The notes beneath the pieces are model-generated. The model was not told where the DNA came from and did no database searches. It saw only the letters and a program-made list of their open reading frames with translations. Shown piece by piece: positions 44,766 through 53,433 of a DNA stretch of 64,000 nucleotides. Every line of letters starts with the position of its first letter. Positions within the stretch are counted from its first letter, which is position 1. Where the stretch lies: the NCBI RefSeq assembly GCF_003182155.1, contig NZ_QGTG01000001.1:664390-728389 (forward strand), given 5' to 3'. The translations under genes and the position numbers were made by a program. Source of the stretch: Chitinophaga sp. S165. GTDB lineage: Bacteria; Bacteroidota; Bacteroidia; Chitinophagales; Chitinophagaceae.

Positions 44766-44820
44766 AGATGAATACATAAGCGATACCAGAACAAGTGAAA
44801 AAAGGGGCGCCTAAAGGGTA

Positions 44821-44850
44821 AAAAAAGAAGGTCGAATGAGTTCGACCTTC
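44821..44850 (-). terminator. Minus-strand terminator with no adjacent gene
   Basis: A perfect 10-bp stem GAAGGTCGAA / TTCGACCTTC has a 4-base loop. The run of A before it makes a T tract on the minus strand only. The nearest upstream gene on that strand ends at 45248 and already has a terminator. Confidence 0.75.
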
Positions 44851-45175
44851 GTGATCTAGTTCACGTTATTGAATCGACCGCATGCGGCAAAAATTACTGG
44901 GTTTGCATGCAGTTCGCAGAAACATTTTTATTTTTTGAGCAGGGAAATTCCACGTCATCAAACATCACGATATAACAGATATGAAACAAACCGGACAGCC
45001 TGGAGGCAATCGCTGCTCGCCGGTGATGTATCAGCACATCATAGCCTGCCGGATAGAATATCATAAACGGTGGAATATCCGGATAGTCAATACTGGGTAA
45101 ATGTAATTGCTATCTCATGCAAGATAATGATAAATGTCAAATTTACAATTAAATATTTAAGCGCCTGTTTAATGC

Positions 45176-45223
45176 AAAAAATCCATAGAACAAAAGCTCG
45201 CTTTGGCACCATTGTCTATGGAT
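45176..45223 (-). terminator. Terminator of the DODA-type gene
   Basis: On the minus strand ATCCATAGA pairs with TCTATGGAT across a 25-base loop and is followed by six T. It starts 25 bases beyond the stop at 45248. Confidence 0.75.
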
Positions 45224-45247
45224 CTTTTTATGTTCGGAAAGGTAGTA

Positions 45248-46138
45248 CTACTCTCCTACCTGGAAGCAACGCATACTGATACTTCCGTTCTGGATCTCTT
45301 CGTAAGTGAACCTGATCTCTTCATTGTCTCCCGCAAGACCCAGACCGTAAATGAACGGAAAATAATGGTCGGGTGTTGGAATGGAGAGCTTCGCGGCCTC
45401 ACCCAGTTTCTCGTAATGCAACAGGTCGTCGAACGCACGCTGCTCTATTTTGCTCTTTACAGTAGCGTCAAATTCAAGCGCCCAGTCAAACGGAGCGGCG
45501 TTATCGGAAAAACTGATCTTCCGGAGGTTATGTACGATGTTCCCGCTCCCTACTATCAGTACCCCTCTTTTACGCAACTCTCTCAATTCCTGCGCCAGCT
45601 GGTAATGATATGCCGGTGGCTTGTAGTAATCGATGCTCAACTGAAATACCGGGATATTGGCCTCGGGGTACATATGTTTCAGTACCGACCATGTACCGTG
45701 GTCCAGCCCCCACTGATCATCTTCCACTACCTGCGTGCTTTTGATCAGTTGTGCCGTTTCACGGGCAAATTCCGGTGATCCCGGCGCCGGGTACTGCACA
45801 TCATGCAGTGCCTGCGGGAAACCTCCGAAGTCATGTATGGTAGCCGGCCTGCTGGCTGTCAACACATGCGTGCCTCGCGTCAGCCAGTGCGCAGATACGA
45901 CCAGTATTGCGTTAGGCAGTTGTTTCACAGATTCACCCATCTCTTTCAAACGGCGGGTGAAAGCATTGTCGGAAATAGCGTTCATCGGATTACCATGTCC
46001 GATGAACATAGCCGGCATCAATGTAGTACGCTGATAATCATGGGTGATCTTCCCCAGTTCTTGTAATTGCATATATAATCCTCCTACAGGTAAAACGGCC
46101 ATTGCAGCCAGAAAATCCTTCCTGTTCATAGTAGGCAA
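45248..46138 (-). CDS. DODA-family extradiol dioxygenase (YgiD-like)
   Basis: This 296-residue protein is a class III extradiol ring-cleaving dioxygenase of the YgiD/4,5-DOPA type. Likely metal-binding histidines are in FIGHGNPM, VVSAHWL, IHDFGGFP and GLDHGTWSVL. The N terminus MNRKDFLAAMAVLPVGGLYM (ATG 46129 is an alternative start) resembles a short export or anchor segment, which is unusual because YgiD is cytoplasmic. It probably opens catechol-type rings. It is a single gene with its own terminator. Confidence 0.88.
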   Translation of the reverse strand: MPTMNRKDFLAAMAVLPVGGLYMQLQELGKITHDYQRTTLMPAMFIGHGNPMNAISDNAFTRRLKEMGESVKQLPNAILVVSAHWLTRGTHVLTASRPATIHDFGGFPQALHDVQYPAPGSPEFARETAQLIKSTQVVEDDQWGLDHGTWSVLKHMYPEANIPVFQLSIDYYKPPAYHYQLAQELRELRKRGVLIVGSGNIVHNLRKISFSDNAAPFDWALEFDATVKSKIEQRAFDDLLHYEKLGEAAKLSIPTPDHYFPFIYGLGLAGDNEEIRFTYEEIQNGSISMRCFQVGE

Positions 46139-46199
46139 AGATACTCAACACCGGAAAAGCGATAAATGGACAAATCATCTGATAAAGTGGACTTTTCAA

Positions 46200-46207
46200 T
46201 ATATTTG
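46200..46207 (+). promoter_or_regulatory. Minus-7 box TATATTTG before the symporter
   Basis: A perfect TAnnTTTG box ends 4 bases before the ATG at 46212, so the transcript would be leaderless or nearly so. No clear minus-33 element is seen. Confidence 0.45.
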
Positions 46208-46211
46208 AGCC

Positions 46212-47474
46212 ATGCGGACCATACTCAAAAACTATAGCAGCCTGTTACTGCTGCTCGGTGGAATAATTGCCGGCAGCATTCTGGGACTGATCTTCGGAAA
46301 ACAGGTGGAAGTGATCAAACCGATAGGCGATATATTCCTTAACCTTCTCTTTACGGCAGTTATACCGTTGGTATTTTTTGCCATTTCTTCAGCTATAGCC
46401 AATGTTGATCCCAGTCAAAAACTGGGCAAAGTGATATCTGTAATGGGAGCGGTTTTCGTCGGCACTGTACTGGTATCCGCCTTCCTGACTATCGTGGCCA
46501 TCTGGTTCTTTCCCTTAAAGGCGGTCACTACCGGTCCGAATACTATGGAACATATGCAAACGGGCAGCGCAGGCGATCAGCTTACCCGCCTACTGACAGT
46601 AGGAGAATTTTATGAACTGCTATCCAGGAAGAATATGTTGCCTTTCATTATCTTTTCCGCCCTGGTGGGATTTGCAGCACTGAAGGCAGGAGAATCCGGT
46701 AAGGCCTTCCGCCGCTTCCTGGATTCGGGCAATGAGGTGATGAAGGAACTGCTGAACATTATTATGATACTCGGCCCGATCGGTCTGGGTGCTTATTTTG
46801 CTTACCAGGTAGGTACACTGGGACCAGAATTATTTGGCACCTATGCCAGTTCAATGGCGCTCTATTATGGCTTTGGGATATTTTACTTCATCGTCATGTT
46901 CAGCGTCTATGCTTTTATGGCGGGCGGTATGGCTGGCGTAAAGATCTACTGGAAGAACAACCTCATACCTACATTCACCGCATTGGGTTCCTGCAGCAGC
47001 ATTGCTACTATACCGGCTAACCTGACCGCTGCGCAGCGCATGGGTATTCCTGAACATATCGGTAATGTTGTGGTGCCATTAGGCGGTACCTTGCATAAAG
47101 ATGGTTCCAGTATCTCTTCAATTGTAAAAATAGGCGTGGTATTCGCCATGTTCGGCAGGCCGCTGACGGGCGTGGATACCGTACTGCTCGCATTGGGCGT
47201 AACAGTGATCGTTAGTATCGTAGAGGGGGGAATTCCTAATGGAGGTTATATCGGGGAATTGCTGGTAATGTCTGTATATGGTTTTCCGATAGAAGCGCTT
47301 CCGGCTGTAATGGTGATCGGTACCCTCGTGGATCCCCTGGCCACCATCCTGAACGCTACCGGCGATACAGTAGCTGCCATGATGGTTACCAGGGTGATGA
47401 AAGGGCGCCGTTGGCTTAAGGATCGAGCGGATCTTCAGGGTCCTGCTGCCAGGCTTTCAGATCAGGCGTTATAA
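46212..47474 (+). CDS. Dicarboxylate/amino acid:cation symporter (DAACS, GltP-like)
   Basis: This 420-residue inner membrane carrier of the glutamate transporter fold has eight helices and two re-entrant hairpins. The substrate and sodium or proton binding region is recognised in GSCSSIATIPANLTAAQ (HP1) and in VPLGGTLHKDGSSI (TM7), with a later NATGDTVAAMMVTR stretch (TM8). It takes up C4-dicarboxylates or acidic amino acids. Its 3' end overlaps the convergent YdcF-like gene by 59 bases. Confidence 0.93.
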   Translation: MRTILKNYSSLLLLLGGIIAGSILGLIFGKQVEVIKPIGDIFLNLLFTAVIPLVFFAISSAIANVDPSQKLGKVISVMGAVFVGTVLVSAFLTIVAIWFFPLKAVTTGPNTMEHMQTGSAGDQLTRLLTVGEFYELLSRKNMLPFIIFSALVGFAALKAGESGKAFRRFLDSGNEVMKELLNIIMILGPIGLGAYFAYQVGTLGPELFGTYASSMALYYGFGIFYFIVMFSVYAFMAGGMAGVKIYWKNNLIPTFTALGSCSSIATIPANLTAAQRMGIPEHIGNVVVPLGGTLHKDGSSISSIVKIGVVFAMFGRPLTGVDTVLLALGVTVIVSIVEGGIPNGGYIGELLVMSVYGFPIEALPAVMVIGTLVDPLATILNATGDTVAAMMVTRVMKGRRWLKDRADLQGPAARLSDQAL

Positions 47475-48720
47475 TATTTTCGGTAGGTCCTTTTCTTTCT
47501 AATCCTGTATAAGGCAGGTAACCTATTTCATTCATAAAGCGTGCGGCCATCTTTTCAATGGCGAGCGACTGGAATGAATCTGATACGATCAACATTGGTT
47601 TAGTTGCGGGTATATTGAACAGGTAGATCAATCTTACTGCATTCCTGATGTTGGTCGTAGTATGTCTTGCATGCGGCTCTATGATAACGGCACTATCCGG
47701 AATACCAAGCTTGCTCACCATGTACTTCTTCATCTCCACTGCTTCACAGACCGGTGTTTTATATGGGTGTACATGTCCGCCGGATACAATGATAAATGGC
47801 GCTACTTTTTTGTTGTATTGTTCTGCCGCTAACTTGCAACGGAACATGCCCATGCTGTCCATCGTCATACCTGCTTTTCCCGGCCCGCTTCCAGGTACCA
47901 TGATGCTGCTGAAGCGATAGGCGTTCCAGTTGGTCCTTTTGGATTTTGCAAAAGGGGCTGCATTCTGCCCTTTGTATAAAGGTTCGTAACGGGTAGCTTC
48001 ATCCCTTCCGTTGATTTCCAGTGCCTTCAGTGAAGCCACTAACGGTTGTCTGTAAAAGGCATTGCCTGCATTTGATACCAGTAACGGCTGCACAGCTGTC
48101 TTCACCAGCTTCACAAATGCCGGGCTGGCAGGGCTGAAAGAAATAGAATCGATCCTGGGGTAACGGGGACGCGCTCCTCCAAGATATACCCTGCAGATGT
48201 GGTTAATACCGGCTGCCACATCTTCCCATGCTTTGCGTATAAAGGTAGTATCGGCATCGGGTGTATACACCGGATAACGTTCTACGACTTTCAGACGTTC
48301 CACTAATTCCGCAACATCGTTATTCGACAACACCAGGCGTTTAAATTCCTCACCTGCATCGTGGATCTCATCCGGCGTCCATTCAAGAGCCTTACTGATA
48401 CACGTTGCATCTCCGCATTGGCTGTATGCCGTGGTAAGACGTGTCTGTCTGTCGCGCGCTATCTGATTGAAGACGGTGTTCTTTACAACGGCATTATGTA
48501 TCGGCGCCGACCTTTCCAGCATATATAACAGGTAGAACGATTTCCTGAGTTGTACCTGTTGTTGTGTGGTGTAGGAAGAAGCAACACTTCTTGTCGTTTT
48601 TACTGTTTTTGCCGTTCTGGCTTTTGATTTCCCCCTTGATGTCTTCTTACGTTGTGCCTGTCCCGTTACTGTTATTAAGCATAATAGCAGGCATAGGCTC
48701 ATGTTTAATGCTGATCTCAT
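47416..48720 (-). CDS. YdcF/DUF218-family protein, exported
   Basis: This 434-residue protein has a signal peptide (MRSALNMSLCLLLCLITVTG) and a basic stretch. Residues ~200-430 are a DUF218 domain, with IMVPGSGP, FIIVSGGHVHPYKTPVCEA and HARHTTTNIRNAVRLI close to the YdcF/SanA consensus. The N-terminal half is helical with no family. DUF218 proteins act in the periplasm on cell wall precursors in some bacteria; function here is unknown. The C terminus overlaps the opposite gene. Confidence 0.82.
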   Translation of the reverse strand: MRSALNMSLCLLLCLITVTGQAQRKKTSRGKSKARTAKTVKTTRSVASSYTTQQQVQLRKSFYLLYMLERSAPIHNAVVKNTVFNQIARDRQTRLTTAYSQCGDATCISKALEWTPDEIHDAGEEFKRLVLSNNDVAELVERLKVVERYPVYTPDADTTFIRKAWEDVAAGINHICRVYLGGARPRYPRIDSISFSPASPAFVKLVKTAVQPLLVSNAGNAFYRQPLVASLKALEINGRDEATRYEPLYKGQNAAPFAKSKRTNWNAYRFSSIMVPGSGPGKAGMTMDSMGMFRCKLAAEQYNKKVAPFIIVSGGHVHPYKTPVCEAVEMKKYMVSKLGIPDSAVIIEPHARHTTTNIRNAVRLIYLFNIPATKPMLIVSDSFQSLAIEKMAARFMNEIGYLPYTGLERKGPTENIITPDLKAWQQDPEDPLDP

Positions 48721-48760
48721 ATCTTTTTAATACAGCGCGTTGGTGGCGCTTTACTTTTGA

Positions 48761-50071
48761 TTACTGTATCTGTTTCCCGTTCTTATATATTGCGTGAATG
48801 CTGCGTGTCGCCTTCATATTCTCCAGCGGATTTGCGTCCAGCACCATAAAGTCAGCCTTTTTACCGGGCAGCAGGCTACCGGTTTCCCCATCTATTCCTA
48901 ACATAGCTGCCCCGTTATGTGTTGCATACGATATGACTTTCAGCGGAGGAATACCTGCCTCCTGCATCAGTTGTAATTCCACGTGCTCAGAAAACCCCTG
49001 GGCCCTTACCGGCTGTGCACCGGAGTCAGTTCCCATTGCAATTTTAACACCGGCACTATCCATTTTGTGAAGGTTACGGGAAGCTATCTGTAGTGACTTC
49101 ATCTTGCGCTCTTTTTCTTTCTCATTCTGCTGACGAACTTCATCGCTCTTCAACATATCCCAAACGCCCGGCTCCAGAGAGCGGATGAAGAAAGGATCGT
49201 TGAACCATTCAGGTTGAGAGGCATAAATGAAGGCGAATTCTTCTATGCAGAGCGTAGGAATATAGTAGACGTTCTTTTGTTTCATGGCGGTGATCAGGGA
49301 GTCGTCCACTTCCTGGTCCCGAATGCTGTGTGCAAGTACATCGACACCTGCATCTACAAGGCGTTTGGCGTCTTCGAGGTAGTAAACGTGTGCGGCCACT
49401 TTAATATTGTGTACGTGGGCTTCAGCAATGATGGCACGATAAACGTCGGGGTGTATACGGGGTTCTCCATCTACCCAGATCTTAACGAAGTCTGGTTTCA
49501 ATACGGCCATGCGGCGCATATCCTGCATGGCCTCATCCGGGCTGCCCGGGCGCAGGATGCTTGGACCGAAAGCAACTGGCGGCGTACCTCCTTTGGCGCC
49601 AAAACCATAACCGGCGGTATAAAAGGAAGCTCCTCCCAACATACCCATCCTTGAGGCATTCTGAAAAATAAAGGCCGACGGCTGATCTGTTCCCAGGCTC
49701 AATACAGTCCCTACCCCATATTCCAGGTATTGCATCAGTTGGCGGGCAACATTATCCGGAGTATAATTTGCAGCAACCACGCTCTTACCCTTTAATAGTC
49801 CGAGGTGGCCATGACCATTCACCAGTAGTGGCATTACTGTCTTTCCCTTTGCATCTATTTCAACGGTGCCTTCTACAGGATAATTTGTCTCTGCCGGCAG
49901 TACGGCAGCAATGGTATCGTTAGTTACAACAAGACTGACATGGGAACGGGCATTGGCCCCGCTCCCGTCAATCAACGTAATATCTTTGAGTATAAAAGAA
50001 GTGTTGTCCTGGGCATAGGTATATAAACAAATAGCGGAAAGGCCAACACTGAAAAACACACGTTTTAGCAT
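48761..50071 (-). CDS. Amidohydrolase (imidazolonepropionase-like), exported
   Basis: This 436-residue protein has a signal peptide (MLKRVFFSVGLSAICLYTYA) when started at 50071. The amidohydrolase TIM barrel carries metal ligands in NGHGHLGL, where the usual HxH is HGH, HVYYLEDAKRLVDAG, DVLAHSIRD and GTDSG. The C terminus GSLLPGKKADFMVLDANPL is the standard composite domain end. It is exported to the periplasm, so likely a peptidase or prolidase-like hydrolase and not a histidine-pathway enzyme. It lies 22 bases from the methionine-pathway gene on the same strand and may be read through from it. Confidence 0.85.
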   Translation of the reverse strand: MLKRVFFSVGLSAICLYTYAQDNTSFILKDITLIDGSGANARSHVSLVVTNDTIAAVLPAETNYPVEGTVEIDAKGKTVMPLLVNGHGHLGLLKGKSVVAANYTPDNVARQLMQYLEYGVGTVLSLGTDQPSAFIFQNASRMGMLGGASFYTAGYGFGAKGGTPPVAFGPSILRPGSPDEAMQDMRRMAVLKPDFVKIWVDGEPRIHPDVYRAIIAEAHVHNIKVAAHVYYLEDAKRLVDAGVDVLAHSIRDQEVDDSLITAMKQKNVYYIPTLCIEEFAFIYASQPEWFNDPFFIRSLEPGVWDMLKSDEVRQQNEKEKERKMKSLQIASRNLHKMDSAGVKIAMGTDSGAQPVRAQGFSEHVELQLMQEAGIPPLKVISYATHNGAAMLGIDGETGSLLPGKKADFMVLDANPLENMKATRSIHAIYKNGKQIQ

Positions 50072-50117
50072 AGTTAACAATTTGCAGTTTATCAATCCAG
50101 AAACTGCAAACTACGAA

Positions 50118-51290
50118 CTATAAACTTAAAACGGACCCTGTTGACCGCTGAATTTTATGAAAGGCAAGGTCAAGGTCCGTAAGGAGGTCGGCCGGCTCCT
50201 CCAGTCCTACGGATAAACGGACAAGACTGTCGGCCACTCCGACGGCCCTCCGCTTTTCATCAGGGATGGATTTATGTGTCATGCTGGCGGGATGACATAA
50301 CAAACTTTTAACACCGCCGAGGCTTTCTGCCAGTTTAAAATACTGGGTACCAGTCACAAAAGCAAGTGCCGCAGCTTCCGTATCGTCTTTCAACGTAAAA
50401 GAGACAATGCCTCCAAAACCTTTGGACTGTTGTTTTGCTATTTCATGGCCGGGGTGATTGGTCAATCCGGGATAGAAGACCTTATCGACAAGCGGATGTT
50501 GTTCCAGGTATTCTGCGATGGCCTGGGCATTCGCACAGTGCTGGCGTATACGCAGGTGCAATGTCTCTATACCGCGGATCAGGAGAAAACTGTCAAACGG
50601 TGAAAGGATCGCTCCGCAGGCGTTCTGATAGAATTTGATCTCTGCGCCCAGTTCCGCTGTTTTTGTCACTACCAGTCCCGCTATCAGGTCACTATGCCCT
50701 CCCAGGTATTTGGTAGCGCTATGTACGACTATATCAGCACCCAGTTCCAGCGGCTGTTGTAACACCGGCGATGCGAATGTATTATCTACACAGAACAGGC
50801 ATTTGCTGGCTGCTGCAATTTTCGCAATGGCTTTGATATCGGATATCTTTAGCGTGGGATTAGTTGGTGTTTCCAACCAGATCAGCTTAGTAGCTGGCGT
50901 GATGGCGTTGAAAACAGCCTGTACATCTGACGTATCTACATAGGTGACCTTGATCCCGAATTTAGCATACACTTTGTTGAATAACCGGAAGGCCCCTCCG
51001 TAAATATCATCCACGGCAACAATTTCATCACCATACTGTAACAGTTTCAGGATAGCGTCAATGGCTGCCAGCCCGCTGGAAAAGGCGATACCGGTAGCTC
51101 CTGCTTCCAGCTGTGCAGCTATCTTCTCCAATGTTTCGCGGGTAGGATTGTTGGTGCGTGCATAGTCATAACCCTTATTTACGCCAGGTGCTTCCTGTAC
51201 GAAAGTAGAGGTTTGATAAATAGGCACGGCGATAGCGCCTGTTTGAGGATCTACGGGAATAGAATGGATCAGTTGTGTGATTGTGCTCAT
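50118..51290 (-). CDS. Trans-sulfuration PLP enzyme (cystathionine gamma-synthase/beta-lyase family)
   Basis: This 390-residue Cys/Met metabolism PLP enzyme has the PLP lysine in VVHSATKYLGGHSDLIAG and the substrate-binding YDYARTNNPTRETLE opening, as well as a GGVKSLLCHPASMTH tail. I start at MSTITQLIHS (51290) because a longer frame begins inside the riboswitch terminator. A SAM-I riboswitch lies in its leader, so it belongs to methionine synthesis, most likely as cystathionine gamma-synthase or beta-lyase. Methionine gamma-lyase looks similar but would not be expected under a SAM-off switch. Confidence 0.88.
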   Translation of the reverse strand: MSTITQLIHSIPVDPQTGAIAVPIYQTSTFVQEAPGVNKGYDYARTNNPTRETLEKIAAQLEAGATGIAFSSGLAAIDAILKLLQYGDEIVAVDDIYGGAFRLFNKVYAKFGIKVTYVDTSDVQAVFNAITPATKLIWLETPTNPTLKISDIKAIAKIAAASKCLFCVDNTFASPVLQQPLELGADIVVHSATKYLGGHSDLIAGLVVTKTAELGAEIKFYQNACGAILSPFDSFLLIRGIETLHLRIRQHCANAQAIAEYLEQHPLVDKVFYPGLTNHPGHEIAKQQSKGFGGIVSFTLKDDTEAAALAFVTGTQYFKLAESLGGVKSLLCHPASMTHKSIPDEKRRAVGVADSLVRLSVGLEEPADLLTDLDLAFHKIQRSTGSVLSL

Positions 51291-51380
51291 CTCTTTGTGT
51301 TTTTGAGTTTGATGATAATTGTTGATTAAACAGGTCCTTATGCGGAACTTATCAAAGAGATGCAGATGTTGGCAGGAAGC

Positions 51381-51420
51381 TCTTAAAAACAAAAAACTCA
51401 CCTGGTAGCCAGATGAGTTT
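51381..51420 (-). terminator. Riboswitch terminator hairpin
   Basis: On the minus strand AAACTCATCTGG pairs with CCAGGTGAGTTT (one G-U pair) around a 3-base loop and is followed by a T-rich run. It lies between the SAM-I aptamer and the gene, so it stops transcription when SAM is bound. Confidence 0.85.
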
Positions 51421-51456
51421 TGTTATATTTTGAGTAAAATAGATCAAACCTACTGA

Positions 51457-51566
51457 TTTATCTTTCCCGCTACTAGCGGGCTGGATGTAGCACCTTTCCG
51501 GTTTGGTGGAACCGGGTGGTTGCTAAGGCTTCGCAGGGCCATTTCCCTCTGCCTTTCTTGATAAGA
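51457..51566 (-). ncRNA. SAM-I (S-box) riboswitch
   Basis: The minus strand has the conserved S-box parts in order: CTTATCAAGAAAGGCAGAGGG, ATGGCCCTGCGAAGCC, TTAGCAACC, a P3 hairpin CCGGTTCCACCAAACCGG, GGTGCTACATCCAGCCC, then a GCCCGCTAGTAGCGGG hairpin and AGATAA closing P1. All core segments match the SAM-I consensus. A strong terminator follows 40 bases later. It controls the PLP enzyme gene. Confidence 0.96.
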
Positions 51567-51583
51567 AACTTAAAGAACTGGTG

Positions 51584-51616
51584 CAAAGATATAGGTGAAC
51601 GATTTAATCTGCCAAA
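51584..51616 (-). promoter_or_regulatory. Promoter of the SAM-I controlled gene
   Basis: On the minus strand a TTTG at 51613-51616 is followed after 21 bases by TATCTTTG (51584-51591), a near-perfect Bacteroidota promoter. Transcription would start just before the aptamer at about 51577. Confidence 0.75.
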
Positions 51617-51617
51617 T

Positions 51618-52589
51618 TTATTTTTTAGTAACCGTTAAATTTTTAACCGTCAATGCAATCCCTTCTTCATACGAAGTGGGTTTAAAAATAAAATGCTTTT
51701 CGAATTTTGTACTGTCAAAAATATAGGGGTGCGTGGTCTGATACATCATCTCATGCAGTTCTCCGATAGTTCTGTTGAAAAGTCCTGCCAGTCTGATCAT
51801 AAAGCTACCAAGCTTCATATGTGCAGGTTTAACTTTTAGCGCCGCAGCGACCATTTCAACATATTCTTTTCCGTTAGGTGCAGGATTAGTTGTTGGCAGA
51901 TGCCACACCTGATTAAAAGACGACGGATCTGAAGCCATGAGATACAGTGCCTTTCCTGCATCTGGGGTGAATGTGTAGCTATGTGTGACATGATCATTAC
52001 CTATCCAGTTAGCTTTTGAGCCGCCTGCCAGTTTATTGATCACCATGATATTGAGAATACCGGTACTGTCTGCAGCAGGACCATAGAAATCTGCCGACCG
52101 GGCAATACTGGCAGTAAGATTTCCTTGCTTCACATTCTCCATGATCTTATCTGCAATGGCTGCCCTGACCTCTCCTTTTTTACTTCGGGGATTATAAGGT
52201 GTTTCCTCAGTCATCCGTCCATCTACAAGCCCATACATATATACATTATCAAAAAAGATCAAAGGGATACCTCCTTCGCTGCAGGCGTCTATTACGTTCT
52301 GAATGATCTTTGGCCATGTTTCCTGCCAAACCTTATGGTCATAGGTCAGTCCCGCGCATAAGAAGACCATTGAAGAACCGCTGACAGCCCTGCGTGTCTG
52401 TAAAGGGTCGGTAATATCCGCGGCCATAACATCCGACACGCCGTTAACCGGTTTACCTTGTCTGCTGACCAACCTCACCTCTTTTCCCTTTCCGAGTAGT
52501 ACCGCTGTCAACTCTTTTGCTATACTTCCACCTGCTCCTAAAATTGTATAAAGTACTGATCCTGTTTCGTTTAATTGTGCGTTGGCCAT
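51618..52589 (-). CDS. NAD(P)-dependent epimerase/reductase-like protein (SDR extended family)
   Basis: I start at MANAQLNETGSVLYT (52589, 323 residues); the longer frame would run through the tetR promoter. The Rossmann GxxGxxG reads ILGAGGSIAKELTAVLLGKG. The NVYMYG motif supplies the YxxxK-type Tyr, and a Lys follows in IADKIMENV. It is cytoplasmic with unknown substrate. It is divergent from tetR across a 100-base gap holding a candidate operator, so it is likely co-regulated with the efflux operon. Confidence 0.83.
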   Translation of the reverse strand: MANAQLNETGSVLYTILGAGGSIAKELTAVLLGKGKEVRLVSRQGKPVNGVSDVMAADITDPLQTRRAVSGSSMVFLCAGLTYDHKVWQETWPKIIQNVIDACSEGGIPLIFFDNVYMYGLVDGRMTEETPYNPRSKKGEVRAAIADKIMENVKQGNLTASIARSADFYGPAADSTGILNIMVINKLAGGSKANWIGNDHVTHSYTFTPDAGKALYLMASDPSSFNQVWHLPTTNPAPNGKEYVEMVAAALKVKPAHMKLGSFMIRLAGLFNRTIGELHEMMYQTTHPYIFDSTKFEKHFIFKPTSYEEGIALTVKNLTVTKK

Positions 52590-52649
52590 AATAGGGTTTG
52601 TATTTGTTTGAAATAATTGACGTAAAATAAGAGAAAATATTTTATTTAC

Positions 52650-52662
52650 TGAACACTGTTTA
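52650..52662. promoter_or_regulatory. Candidate TetR operator 1 (tetR/epimerase divergent promoter)
   Basis: TGAACACTGTTTA is a 13-bp imperfect palindrome. The same sequence, read from the other strand apart from the central base, occurs at 53434-53446 before the efflux operon. It sits one base upstream of the minus-7 box TAAGTTTG (52664-52671), so binding would block RNA polymerase. Confidence 0.65.
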
Positions 52663-52663
52663 T

Positions 52664-52671
52664 TAAGTTTG
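52664..52671 (+). promoter_or_regulatory. Minus-7 box TAAGTTTG of tetR
   Basis: This is a perfect TAnnTTTG box 18 bases before the tetR start, directly after the candidate operator. Confidence 0.5.
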
Positions 52672-52689
52672 TGTTGTAAAGTTAAATAC

Positions 52690-53292
52690 ATGGGTATTAC
52701 CGACCGTAAGGAAAGGGAAAAGCAGGAAATGCGGAAGCTGATCATTAGTGCAGCAATGGAGATGTTTATTACTGAAGGGTTTGATAAGACTTCTATTCGC
52801 AATATAGCTGACAAGATAGAGTATAGTCCCGCCACTATTTACCTCTATTATAAGGACAAGGACGAACTTTTATACGAAGTTCAGGGCCAGGCTTTCATGG
52901 AAATATACAACGCCTTTGTAAGGGACGTGACGGCTACCGATCCGATGGATAGACTGCAGCAGCTACTTCATTCTTATGTCAACTTTGGCTTTGAGCATCC
53001 TGATCTCTATGATCTGATGTTTATTCTCCGCTCACCAATGAACGCTACAGAAAATGACTGGCCCAATTGTGACGAGGCTTATCACTTTCTGACGAAAACC
53101 TTAGAGGAATGTATTGACCAGCTACGTTTTACGGATGTTAATCTTGCTGCTCTTTCAATATGGGGACTTGGACACGGGCTGATCTCCCTTTATATCAGGG
53201 AACGCATTAAGGTCACGAAAATCCCTGATGACCAGATCCGTACCGCTATCAAAGCCACCGTGGATGAACAGTTGCGCCTGATTAAAAGATAA
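52690..53292 (+). CDS. TetR-family transcriptional repressor
   Basis: This 200-residue regulator has an N-terminal TetR helix-turn-helix (MEMFITEGFDKTSIRNIADK then YSPATIYLYYKDKDELLYE) and a ligand-binding helical C-terminal domain of the TetR_C WHG type (residues ~85-200, with LSIWGLGHGLIS). The start at 52690 follows the minus-7 box. It most likely represses itself, the divergent epimerase gene and the TolC-MFP-RND operon downstream, through the shared 13-bp palindrome. The ligand is unknown, probably a substrate of the pump. Confidence 0.92.
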   Translation: MGITDRKEREKQEMRKLIISAAMEMFITEGFDKTSIRNIADKIEYSPATIYLYYKDKDELLYEVQGQAFMEIYNAFVRDVTATDPMDRLQQLLHSYVNFGFEHPDLYDLMFILRSPMNATENDWPNCDEAYHFLTKTLEECIDQLRFTDVNLAALSIWGLGHGLISLYIRERIKVTKIPDDQIRTAIKATVDEQLRLIKR

Positions 53293-53349
53293 GAGACCAT
53301 TGACGCAATCAACTATTTTGAATGTGTATTACATCGATACTTCCTTTTT

Positions 53350-53366
53350 AATTGACAAAGTCAATT
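53350..53366. repeat. Palindrome AATTGAC-AAA-GTCAATT
   Basis: A perfect 7-bp inverted repeat with a 3-base spacer lies 58 bases after tetR and ~100 bases before the efflux operon start. It could be an extra operator or an RNA hairpin; nothing decides this. Confidence 0.5.
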
Positions 53367-53399
53367 AGGTGATTTATCTGATTGGTACACATTCGACAC

Positions 53400-53421
53400 A
53401 GACACTTTAGTGTCTTTTTTT
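53400..53421 (+). terminator. Terminator between tetR and the efflux operon
   Basis: AGACACT pairs with AGTGTCT around TT, followed by a T run. It separates tetR from the operon, which then needs its own promoter close to 53447. Confidence 0.8.
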
Positions 53422-53433
53422 ATACTCTTCTAC

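Larger units (their letters stand above)
44353..45247. other. Gene-free stretch of ~900 bases with structured DNA
   Basis: No convincing gene was found. It contains three 21-bp tandem repeats (44533-44595), a 66-bp palindrome (44700-44765), a minus-strand terminator without an obvious gene (44821-44850) and the terminator of the DODA gene (45176-45223). Short open frames at 44869-45066 and 45070-45279 show no protein features. Confidence 0.65.

Noticed and set aside
44869..45279. Two short open frames in the gene-free stretch
   Set aside because: They overlap a terminator and show no protein features.
50118..51401. Longer N-terminal extension of the PLP enzyme
   Set aside because: The extra 37 codons run through the SAM-I terminator, so the start at 51290 is preferred.
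51618..52835. Longer N-terminal extension of the epimerase-like protein
   Set aside because: The extension runs through the tetR promoter and 5' coding end; a clear start at 52589 precedes the Rossmann motif.
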